A stretch of 64,000 nt of DNA, taken from positions 620,001-684,000 of the forward strand of contig JAMSLZ010000008.1 in assembly GCA_026027325.1 (NCBI GenBank), written 5' to 3'. A model generated the notes under the pieces. It was not told the origin of the DNA. It was given only the letters and a program-made list of their open reading frames with translations, and ran no database searches. Within the stretch, counting starts at the first letter, position 1. Each line of letters begins with the position of its first letter. The position numbers and the translations under genes were made by a program. Shown piece by piece: positions 1 to 11,410 of this stretch. Source of the stretch: Actinomucor elegans. Its lineage: Eukaryota > Mucoromycota > Mucoromycetes > Mucorales > Mucoraceae.

Positions 1-1272
1 GGTATAACAGCTGAGGATAATGATATGATGATGATGAATGCAGGTAGTAGCAGTAAAAAGACCATGCCAACTGTGACAGTTCCTACCCAAGCCAATCATA
101 AACCATCTGTCATGGGTTATAACGCAATGGCTCATCAACAGCAACCAAATCAAATGCCACCTCAGATATACTATCCCCAGCAACAGCAACAACAGCAACA
201 GCAGCAACAACAGAGTCAAATGAGATATGGTCCACCACCTGGATATGAACTATATGGTATGCCGCCTCAACAACAACAACAGCAACAACAACCGCAACCG
301 CAACCGCAGCAACCAGGGCCTATGTATATGATGGGTAATACGAATGTTCCATCTCAACAACCTATGCCTACGTATGCAATTGTACCTCCACATCAACCGC
401 CTTATCATCCTCAACCATCGCCTTATGCTCAACCGCCTCACTATTCAGTTTCTCCTCAGCCCTCTGCAGCTCAACATAGTCGACAAACCTCTTTACAATA
501 TGCTATCAATAACACAAGCAATGTCTCTTCACCCAATCTCGGTCCACCTGCCAGCCCTGCCATGTCTACTCATAGTAATATGAGCAGTACAAATAACAAG
601 AAACCTCCCAAACTAAGAGTCCAAATACCGGCAGATAATCAAGATGGATCACCTACAATAAAGCATAGACAGCAATCCTCTATCTCTTCAACTACTAGTA
701 GTATAGTCAAAGAAGAAAAGGAAGAATCTACCAACACATTACCCAAGCCAACGCAGCAGCAGCAGCAGCAGCAACATCAGCAACATCAGCAACAACATTA
801 TTATCGTCAACCAGAACCAGGACCGCCTTCAGCATTACCTTCTCAATTCGCACAAAACCTACCTTCTCCATCCACTTTTTATCCCGAGTTTTATCAACAG
901 AATGAATTACCAAGTCCTTTAAACTTTTCATCCACACCCATTACTGCGAATAATAACACAACTAGCACCTCTCATTCAAATACACCTCATAATAATGCAT
1001 TTCATTGGCCAACTGTACCACCACAACAAAGAGATTATAGACCTTCACCATTGAAACCAGAATTACTGTAAGTTTTCTTTTTTTATTTTTTTTGTATTAT
1101 GAAATCAATTTTATTTTTTTCTGTTATTAATCCGTTTCATGTTAGTGAAAGCAATACCAACCCAAACAAACGGGCTTTTGATGAAACGAATGACAACGAT
1201 AATAGTAGTAACAATAGTAGTAGTAGTAGGCCCACTATGAAGAAATCTAAGCAAAAAGATATTATTGCCTAA
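1..1272 (+). CDS. Gln-rich transcription factor, probable MADS-box (MEF2/Rlm1-like) C-terminal part; 5' truncated
   Basis: The reading frame is open from base 1, so the N-terminal DNA-binding part lies outside the window. An exon ends at 1067 before GTAAGT; the intron is 1068-1145; the last exon runs 1146-1272. The visible ~390 residues are low complexity: polyQ blocks, Pro/Tyr-rich stretches, then a conserved-looking patch (KKPPKLRVQIP) and a distal patch (LPSPSTFYPEFY, ELPSPLNFSSTP). From memory these two patches are typical of the C-terminal region of fungal MADS-box proteins of the Rlm1/MEF2 type, but the MADS box itself is not visible, so the family call is inference. The tail is Ser/Asn-rich and ends with basic residues. 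AATAAA sits about 55 bp after the stop. LIP2 starts only 108 bp downstream on the same strand. Confidence 0.75.
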
Positions 1273-1326
1273 AAAAAAAAAAAATGAAAAAAAAAAATAA
1301 AAAAATTTCCAAAAGGGAAATATTTA

Positions 1327-1332
1327 AATAAA
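1327..1332 (+). terminator. Candidate polyadenylation signal AATAAA
   Basis: AATAAA lies 55 bp downstream of the first gene's stop codon, inside an A-rich stretch and before the next start codon at 1381. The position suits the 3' end of the first gene; no experimental support is visible. Confidence 0.4.
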
Positions 1333-1380
1333 ACCACATAAAAAAATCAGCTTTTTCTTTTCTTTTCCCATGTATTCGAC

Positions 1381-2289
1381 ATGCGAGCCTTGTTTTTGTC
1401 TCATTTAAAAAAAAGCTATTCGACATGTCAAGGATCCTTGGTTAAACCATTGAATAATGATCCGATCGGTTATTTGACTTTACCAGGATTAGTCAAATAC
1501 GAGAAAGCACTTCAACTCCAAACGCTTCTAGTCTCGCGACGTCATCAAATCACGCAAAACGTCCTCAAAACCTCGGCACCTGCAGATTTGATTTGTTTTT
1601 TAGAACATCCACCTACATTTACTGCTGGAAGAAGGCTTCGAGGAAAATCTGAACTGGAAGAAGAGCAGCGATTGAAGCATTTGGGTGCTGATTATTTTGA
1701 AACCATGCGTGGAGGTCAAATTACCTACCATGGTCCAGGGCAATTGATTGCGTATCCTATCTTGGATATCAGAGACTACCAGGTAAAGTGTGAGAGTGAG
1801 AGATTTCTCGAGTAAACTATCTCCTTCCCAGATCTCTTATCTAATCATTCATCTTCTTTCTTCCTCCCCTCCCCCCACAAAAAAAAAAAGCTCAATGTTA
1901 GATGTTATGTATCTCGTTTAGAGAAAACCATCATTGACTGTTGTGCTAAATACAATATCAAGGCCAATACCACTGAAAACACGGGTGTCTGGGTAGGTGA
2001 AAACGATAAAATTGCAGCCCTCGGTGTTCATTTACAGCGCTATGTCAGTAGCCACGGTTTAGCATTGAACTGCAATACGGAACTGAGTTGGTTTGATCAA
2101 ATTGTGCCTTGTGGATTAGCAGAAAAACATGTCACTTCTATTTCAAAAGAAACCAACACAATCACAAAACCGGTGGACGTGATACCCAACTTGGTTGATA
2201 GCTTTGAGCGTTTATTTTCCAAGCCGTTAAAGCCTGTGCGTTTAGAGGATGTTTTATCAAAACAAGCGATAGAAGATTTATCATTATAA
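1381..2289 (+). CDS. LIP2: Octanoyl-[ACP]:protein N-octanoyltransferase (lipoate biosynthesis), mitochondrial
   Basis: LipB/LIPT2 family. It transfers octanoyl groups from mitochondrial acyl carrier protein to the lipoyl domains of H protein and 2-oxoacid dehydrogenases. There are two exons, 1381-1782 and 1891-2289; the intron is 1783-1890 (GTAAAG...AAAAAG); the protein has 266 residues. Family landmarks are visible in order: FLEHPPTFTAGRR, the MRGGQITYHGPGQ substrate loop, NTGVWVG, the KIAALGV motif with the catalytic Lys (K174), and the VPCGL motif with the acyl-accepting Cys (C208). The first ~25 residues are rich in Lys, Ser and Leu and could be a mitochondrial presequence. It converges on the SAP-domain gene, with the two stop codons 2 bp apart. 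Confidence 0.95.
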
Positions 2290-2291
2290 AA

Positions 2292-3717
2292 TTAAACAAG
2301 TTCAGTTAGAAAATGATCCAGTTTATCTTGATCCCATTCATTGTTTTCCCAGTCTTTAGTATTGGCGTTGGTGGTAGTTGTAGTAGTTGTTGTTGTAGTA
2401 GTAGTGTTAGGAGGGAATAATATAGCGTTACTATCGAGAATCGAGTCAAAATTGAATAGATCTAAGCAAACTATTGTTAATAACAAAATCAACAATTTCT
2501 ATTTTTTTTTTTTTTACCATTGATATCTAAATCTTCAGGTTGCTGATATGGATAATTGGTAGAAGGCTCTGTTAATTGATCTTGCATTGGAGAAAACAAT
2601 AGCTCTTGCGGTGGACACGGTGAATGGATCGTCATATTGGCCAATCCTTGAATATTGGGTGAATTTTCAACCACCTTCTTTTTTTTGGGTTCGTTTGTTT
2701 TGATCAATTGATCTCTAGCCTCTTTCAGTCGATCCGTCAATACCGCTTTTTTACCCGTACTCGATAACCCACGTTCCCTCAGCATCTCTTTTAGTTCTGC
2801 TACAGTGACATCTTCAAAATTCAACTGCAATAAGGCCTCATCAAGTTTCTTTTGGGTTTCGGCTGGATCACAAATGACAGGCGCGGCCGCCGGTTTCTTT
2901 TTAGGTGCGCGCTCAATGGCAATGGGCTTGGCATCAATCTTGGCCGCTTTCTGGGTATGATGGACAGGAGTAGGATCTGTCACTTGGATTTGGGTGAAAA
3001 TCAAAGGAGTTGGTATTTTGGCAGGTTTGGTGATATGAAACGCGGGTGGTAAAGAAGAAGATCTTCTTCTCTTTTGATGTTGTTTGAGTTGTTTTCCTAA
3101 TATAGTATTATAAGATGTACGATGTAACTCTGGGAAAAACGTAGTTGTTTGTTGTGCTTGTGCTTGCGTCTTGTTTTGCTGCTGTAAAGGTGGAGTAGGT
3201 GTTCTTGATGTATAAGGGTGTGGTGATTTAAAGTGTTCGTCATTGTTGCTGGAAGAACAGGTAGATAAAGAGGGCGATTCTGAGGATGGATTTGGTACAA
3301 ATAAGCTATTGCTACCTGGAAACTCGAGAGTCTATACTCAACAAAGTTAATAATATAGTAGAATGAGTAATAGTATCAACTTACTGCTGAAGAGCCGACT
3401 CTCATAGTAGAAAATGGGTGTTGCGGGAAATCATGAGGTGGTTCAAATTGCAGTTGCTGTTGGTCTTCTTCGTGTATGGTGGTTTCGTTATTACCCATCA
3501 TGTATCTATTTGTATTTGAATACAGTGGATTAATAGGCAAATCAACAGAAGAGCTGCGTCTTCTTTGGAATGGCTGATGCTGATAAGAGGGTGGTATCTT
3601 TTGCTGATCGTATTCCATGGGTATAAAACTATTTGACGACTGGTTTTCGTTCCAGTCAATATTCGTGAATAATGGTGGATATTCCATCATTTTCCAGTAA
3701 TCATTTATATCTTCCAT
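2292..3717 (-). CDS. SAP-domain protein, probable chromatin or transcription factor
   Basis: Three exons on the minus strand: 3717-3385, 3331-2518 and 2461-2292. Introns start GTAAGT and GTAAAA and end TATAG and CTTAG; the frame is continuous and gives 438 residues. Visible parts in order: an acidic, Gln-rich N-terminus; a basic patch (KQHQKRRRSSS) like a nuclear signal; a Lys/Pro linker; one clear SAP domain at about residues 280-320 (VTVAELKEMLRERGL, then KAVLTDRLKEA); and a Thr run before an acidic end (DHFLTELV). SAP domains bind AT-rich DNA or mediate nuclear contacts. SAP proteins of the myocardin type are co-factors of MADS factors, and a probable MADS gene lies 1 kb away, but I see no further sign of such a link. 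I cannot name an orthologue. Confidence 0.85.
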
Positions 3718-6126
3718 TGGTTGTATTGCTAAAGAAGAAGAAGAAAAAAAAAAGAGAAAAAAAGGTTAGAGTGGGAATTTTATAATGATTGCATGGTTAT
3801 TTTTTTTTTTTTTTTACGAGTGGTACGCCTCGGTATTTCAATTCGTTTGAAATGGCCCTTTTTAACTATATATCTTACTCCTATTAGCTCTAGTTACAAA
3901 ACAACCTTTATAGTGGATTGTAACCATCCATCTATTCAACAGTACTCTTCTTTTTTTTTTCTATCTTCCATATGCACGGCCATGCTTTAAGAACGCGTTC
4001 AAATTAAAAATTAAAAAACAAGGCGATTTCTATAATAAAGACCAAATTCCGTCCTTTAGATAGACTCTTAGCTAGGCTGTTATGTCATGATTTCACATAG
4101 GCTTTATCATATGATTGGCATCTAATTTATTTCTTTATCAGGACTGAACGTTATGACCACCTGGTTTCACAAATTGAACGACAAAGGCGCTGTTCAGTAA
4201 CTATTGTACACTTTTGTTACTCTCTATCAAGGGCAGTTTAGGTGATAAAGTCAAAACTCGTTTAAGTTATAAAATAAAATCACGACAGCGGACACGCTAC
4301 CGAGAAATTCGAAATATTAGCAAAAGAATAAAAAAAAAAAAAAAGGGCTTGTATAACTCCATTTGGCCTTGAACCAGTTCCAGACTCTCTTCCATGTCTG
4401 CTAATGACTACAATATACTATCTTTTTCTTTTTTGACGCAGAAATAGAGCAAATATTTATTGCAAATCAAAAAATCTGACTGTTGCTTGTAACACCCATA
4501 CATGTACCACACATACAGCTGGTACAAGGCTGCTCTGTTAGCCATCTTGTTCTGTGTGGACTTGGAACGCTTATTTTATCGCATTTTGAAGAGGAGGTTC
4601 AAATAGAGAGATTTTATTGGATGTCGGGGTTATACCATAAAAACAGAGGTCTGGACCCTACTTTTGAAAGCAAATGTTAGAAATAAACACCAAGTTATTA
4701 AGACAAAAGTCATTCGATTGTGCATCAAACGGTACAAAAGAGGTTGTGGTATTTGGTATCAAAGTTTTGGAACAGATGGATGCCTATGAAATCATCGATG
4801 TTTCATTTAAGCGCACCATCTTGGAGCGCATAGTGTGACCTTCTTATTCCACACTTGTAATAATATCGAACCATGGCGTTTTGCTTTCCAAAAAAAAAAA
4901 CAAAAAAAAATGGTATCGTATGTCAATAGAAACAGTCTTTGCGTCCTAGATCGAAATGTTCTCTTTTTATTTTTAGCTGTTTCATTTTCTTTGCACTGAA
5001 TGACAGTTGGAAGCGGTTGGAAGTAGTTAGAGGAGAGAGGAGGGGGGGGGGGGATTCCAAGACAGCGCTCTTCCTTTAGAATACTTTGCTGAGGCATCGT
5101 CGCTATGGAATTGGTCGGAGAAGAAGGCAGCTTTTGTATTAAGAATAAACTAACGGAAAGACTGGATCGAACTATACGAGCTTTCACTTGAACTTTCACC
5201 GGAAGTAGCATATCATGTTTTCTCAGAATTCATTGGAGATTGAGGATTGTGAGGTATTCGTTGTCTTTGTTTTACATTCATTCTTTGCCGGTAGAGTAAA
5301 ACAATATTATATACTTTTGTTATTCGTATGGCTGCGATCTTTAGTCACGTTTTTCATACATACGAAAATATACTAAAAACAAACATCTATTGTTTGAAGC
5401 GCGTGTAATATAGTTTTATAAAAAGTTTTCCTTTATACCGCCTTTACTACCATTCACAAATAATATAAATGAACCTTTCCCCATTATTATTATAATTAAA
5501 CTTTCGCAAAAATTATTGGCTGGCGGGGATTTATGCAACAAACACCACCACTGAGATTGCATAAAAAATTGGCCTGGCTATTGACATTATTTTTCATGTC
5601 AAACGGTTGTTGATACACAAAAGATTCTTTGTCATAGTCTGCACACATCTTAATTCTAATGGCATAAACTTCAGTGAATATTTTGTTTTATCTAGTGGAT
5701 TATTATTCATCAAAGATGAGCCATAGGATTTTTTGACTAATGAAGTCATAAGTCGATTATTTTATATACTATTAAACTCTCATAAAAAAAATACCTGAGA
5801 ATGCTAATAGTTAAATTAAACCTATATTATCAATGAATAAATCCCTTTTTAATACTGCCTTTATGCTTCACAAAGTTGGAGTGGCTGTGGAAAAATTGGA
5901 CCTGGTGGTATATCCCTGTATTACCCCAAAATTAAGCCATTTTTAATATTTCTACATTTCTCGATCACCTCTGATTTCATAGCGCATTCAATGGCTAGTA
6001 CATATTAGGATAAGCGGTTTCTTTTATTGCGATTGTTATTTGGTTACCGTGTTATGAATATATTACATTCATTTTAACGACTGAGTCTGAAACGTAAGTG
6101 TTATTACTATTTCTTATAAAACTAGC

Positions 6127-6178
6127 TCGAAGATAGATCTTGGTTTAATGCCTCATCTGATGACCATTTCTAACTCAT
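6127..6178 (-). repeat. Dispersed spacer repeat, short copy
   Basis: Read on the minus strand it contains ATCAGATGAGGCATTAAACC followed by AAGATCTATC, matching the core of the family seen throughout the spacers. Only the right half is recognisable. Confidence 0.5.
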
Positions 6179-6967
6179 AAAATGCTACGGAAACCATTAC
6201 ATTGTTTGCTTGATTGCAGTCTAAATAATATATATATCGAAAATTGACGTTTGATTGTATATAACTGTAAGCTATTATTATTATTATTTTTCGCTCATTA
6301 AGCGCTGTGCACCCAAGCTCTGAGGAGCCATTTTAAAGTTAAACAGCAATTTTATCAACCACTATCAACAATAAGAAGCTATTATAGAACTGAAAATAAA
6401 AACGAATGAAGACAATGCTATGGCTAGTGAAGGTTCTGCTGTTAGGTCATTATTGGTTTGGTGGCTGAAGCTCCGATTAAGCTTGATAATGCAGACTCTA
6501 TTATTATTGTTTAAGCAGTGTACTTTGAACTATGTATCATGTATCGCACATCCAAAATGTTTTTAATAACATTTAAAAAGCCATTCAAAACCATCGCTTA
6601 CCGGCTGTTGGAATGATTTTTCAAAACCAAAGTTTAAATTTCGTTGAATTATGATAACCAAACATTATAGACAGACGCGATATGCTTTACTAATATAGAA
6701 ACGATTGGATACTATCTTTAACTGATCAATATACCCGATAAAAGTTTATTTCTTCCTCCTTTTTTTTTAGGATATGGGGATATGCTCTTCTCAAAAACTA
6801 CTTCATTTTTGTTGAGCATCTCTACATGTACCTCCCTGATCCCAGCTCAGTGTTGTATCTAATTGTTACAACATGATAAAAATAAAGTAGATACTGTCAT
6901 CTCGCTATAGTTCCGACGTTTATATTGCATTTAGTGATGAATCTATTAACTACATACATTTTTTTAT

Positions 6968-7045
6968 AGCCTAGACCTATAGATTTCTCGACTGATTTCA
7001 GCGCAATGTCGCAACTGATTATGATTCTGTACTTTGAATGGATAA
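6968..7045 (-). repeat. Dispersed spacer repeat copy
   Basis: The minus strand shows CATTCAAAGTACAG, then TTGCGACATTGCGC, then CAGTCGAGAAATCTATAGG: the three blocks of the family in order. It lies about 180 bp from the next copy, in the same orientation. Confidence 0.65.
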
Positions 7046-7149
7046 CTACATTTATTAGACCTTTTGTTTAACAGGCTTTAGATCAATCTATTATGTTAAT
7101 CGATAATTAGCTGTAAATTGCCTATATATCATATGAATCTAAGATTGTG

Positions 7150-7245
7150 ATCTATAGATTCCTCGACTGAACTTGATTAAGGAATCTCGCATCTGATAAG
7201 TGCTCCTTGCTCAGAATGAGCAGCTTCAACTACTACAGGCTTTTA
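7150..7245 (-). repeat. Dispersed spacer repeat, well-preserved copy
   Basis: The minus strand shows CTCATTCTGAGCAAGGAGC, ATCAGATGCGAGATTCC and CAGTCGAGGAATCTATAGAT in order. Beyond the left block is AAAAGCCTGTAGTAGTTGAA, which also recalls other copies, so the element may exceed 100 bp. Confidence 0.75.
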
Positions 7246-8129
7246 TTTAGCTATAGCACAATGAATATTCCATCTTTATCATGTCATTCATATCATATTA
7301 TCAAGTTTTAACAATCCAATGTTTTGATTAGGTACGTACATTCTTTATAGTAAATCAGAGTAGACACTATTGACTGTTCAAGCTAAAATTGAAGTATAAC
7401 ACTATAATAATGAACTGATATATCAAATCGTCAGCTTGAAAGATTTCAATTAACCAATTATAGTCCACGCATTAAGCTCGCTACTTTTGTATGAGCTTTA
7501 GTCGGGTAATTTCTCAGAATTAAATGACACTCTGAAACCAACATGGACGCTTCTTATCCAATGATAAGGACCGTCCGCAAATAAGAATTGATTATATAAT
7601 AAAGCGCTAAACCATTTAAAGAACATTTAGTAACAATATCTTGGACTCTAACGTACATATGCCGAGAAGCTACGTGTTTGAAAAAGACAGCAAAGAGTCT
7701 ATAAATAACTCGATGTACAATGCAGGTACAAAGAATCAACGAACACGTATGTTGACGAAGATTGTTCAGGCTTATATTAAAAGACTCAACTCGGAATTAT
7801 ATTCGTGCAGACTGGAACTTTAATGAAAAAAGCGCAAGTTCAGAGTTTAAAAATACCTTTCAAATTTCATTTTGGTGCTACCTATAAGACACTTTATTCA
7901 GCCTCATGCTTAGATACAGACAGAATACTTGGTTAAAATTATTGGCGTATTGATAATCTCTATTAGCATTCAATGGCCCTGGAAAGGTTTATTAGATAAA
8001 AGGAGTTTGGATGCAAAAAAGAAACTAAAAGACGCTTTGTTTGGAAAAGTCTTTGGATTACATAAGACATGATCATCCTCGGACTGAAAAGCGGCTTTTT
8101 AATAGACTTTTTTTTTTTTTGGCTTGGAA

Positions 8130-8137
8130 TATAAATA
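8130..8137 (+). promoter_or_regulatory. TATA box (TATAAATA) of the UDP-glucose epimerase gene
   Basis: TATAAATA lies 56 bp before the end of the leader and is followed by a pyrimidine-rich stretch (TTCATCTTTCTTTCTTT) leading to the ATG at 8193. Spacing and context fit a fungal core promoter with a short leader. Confidence 0.55.
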
Positions 8138-8192
8138 CTACAAGCCTTTTGCACTAGTTCATCTTTCTTTCTTTATTAATAGAATATCTAAT

Positions 8193-9446
<1,254 letters not shown>

Positions 9447-9600
9447 CACCCTTAAAGAAACCCCATCTTAAATATACACACTTTTTTTTATATAGCTTAT
9501 ACACCATTAAACCACATAGTAATACTATTATTCTATCTCATCACTTCATCCCAAGCCCTTTATAATAGAATTAATATAATAAAAGAGTAACTCTTTGTTT

Positions 9601-10425
9601 CTAATGCTCTGTAACAAGGTCTTCAAATGGATCCAAGGCTGAAACTTCGAGTGGATCTCTACCTGGTAAAGGTAAAACTATCTTGTGTGCATGAAGCATC
9701 ATACGAAATGTATCTGTGTATTGCTGTTCATAGTTGAAATCGCCTACAATGGGATGTCCAATATATTTCAAGTGCAACCTCAACTGATGCCTTCTACCAG
9801 AAATAGGCGATAGGCTTACTTTTGTAACAGGTATCACTTGTTCTAGTCCTGATTTTTCTTCTTTATACCTGTAGTATCCTCGCTGAACAACTCGAATATG
9901 CGTTTGTGCAGGCTTACCAGTGTTTAAGATTGCCATACGAAAATCATGGTTTGGATCCTCACCGATGGCTTGATCTACGTAGTACCTATCACTCTAACGT
10001 TAGCAAAAAAAAAAAAAAAAAAAAAAAGTTACAATGTTCAACCGTAACTTACATTTCGTTTGACAGGTGTCCATTGACAAGTGCTAGATAAGTCTTCTTG
10101 ACGGCTCTATCTGCAAACAGTTTACTGGCTTGTGCAGCTGCTTTCTTTGTTAAGGCCAGAACAAAGACACCTGATGTAGCAAAATCAAGCTGATGTACAT
10201 TGCGAAATTTTGGGATCTCGGGGAATTGCTCTTTTAGCAAACTCTCGACTAGTCCAGAATGTCAAATGAGTAAAGAGATCTATGCATTAAGTCTGCGATC
10301 TAAATACCTGACATGTCCTTTTGCCCTGGATAGTTTTGTATTCTGCAGTCATAAGGCTTATTGATAATAAACCATTCTTGTTCTCGGTGTAAAACAGATA
10401 TTGGTTGATTTAATCGTTCTTCCAT
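9601..10425 (-). CDS. RluA-family RNA pseudouridine synthase, RPUSD1-like
   Basis: Three exons on the minus strand: 10425-10308, 10248-10053 and 9985-9601, giving 232 residues. The catalytic motif reads HQLDFATSG, with the active-site Asp; Gln replaces the usual Arg of HRLD, which from memory is characteristic of the RPUSD1 branch. KKTYLALVNGH and the C-terminal SGRRHQLRLHLKYIGHPIVGD block are also typical of RluA enzymes. No S4 RNA-binding domain is present. The second intron contains a poly(A) tract of more than 20 bases on the plus strand (poly(T) in the transcript), and its acceptor was chosen at 9987/9986 because the nearer AG gives an immediate stop. It presumably modifies uridines in RNA; the substrate is unknown. 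It is tail-to-tail with the epimerase gene. Confidence 0.92.
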
Positions 10426-11410
10426 ATTAACTCGGGAAAAGTTAAAAAAGAAAAAGAACAACAGTAGTGGTGCCATAGCAAGAAAATGTTTGATATTTAT
10501 TAAAATCTGATTTTCAGTCAGACATACTACGTTTATAAGTCATTATATAATATATTGTACCATGATTAGTAAAATTAAAAGTTCATATTGCCTGTAAAAG
10601 ATAATGTAGCTAGATATTCCATGTAGTTTTAATAATGTGAGACGTTTTAGATAAATTTTTGGTACAAAACACGTTGGATAAATTCAAGCAGCTATGTTTC
10701 ATAACTATACTTCAATACTTTTTTGGGTTCAGCATGGTTATTGGAATTTATTTGCCAATATTCTTCTTCCATTGTCATATTTGTTAACTGTTCATTCAAC
10801 TTTAACAAAAATATGTATAAAATATTTTATACATACTTGTCTATGATAATCTCACCCTTAAGATATAGACCTCAACAGTTGTGTTTTTTTTAAAAAAAAA
10901 AAAATCACCCTCTCCTCTTGGTGGTATCATCAAAGAAATCGAATGAAGCACCAAATTGACTCCATCTGCTTATACGTACAATACGAAGTACTTTCATTAT
11001 CTACATAATGGATAATAGACATCTATTTGATTTACACACCATGCATATTTCAAACTGAATAACTACAAATTCATATCTTAATCATCTAAGACATCGCTGT
11101 TAAGCTAATGGCGTAATACCTATCCTTTAAATCCAAGCATTACAAAAAAATTTAACCATGCAAATTTGCAAAATGTTGAGAAAGCTTAATTCTTCATGTC
11201 CAAATACCAAGCGCCATTTCATCATGTTGTTTAGTGTAACAAAAATTACTTTATATTTACTTTATTAATAACAAAAATGGAGAGGAAACGAAGGGATTTT
11301 TTTTTTTTACATGCAAAAAGTGATATATAATATTATAAATTAAATGGTTTTTCTCTTAAATAAGATCCATGTCAAGTGGGAGAGGTTTGATATGGATTTA
11401 TATAAGATAA
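10426..11410. other. Spacer between pseudouridine synthase promoter and ACC 3' end
   Basis: AT-rich DNA with T runs near 10884 and 11297. It should contain the promoter of the pseudouridine synthase gene (at its left) and the 3' UTR of ACC (at its right). I see no coding potential or repeat copy. Confidence 0.6.

Larger units (their letters stand above)
3718..8129. other. AT-rich spacer with a few decayed repeats
   Basis: No complete gene is supported. It holds three copies of the dispersed repeat (listed separately). At 4699-4846 (+) a short open stretch with protein-like composition (contains VVVFGIKVLEQMDAYE) ends in a stop and has no start or splice context. At 4807-5211 (-) there is an open frame interrupted by a 12-base C run. 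Both may be gene remnants. The rest is random-looking AT-rich DNA. Confidence 0.5.
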
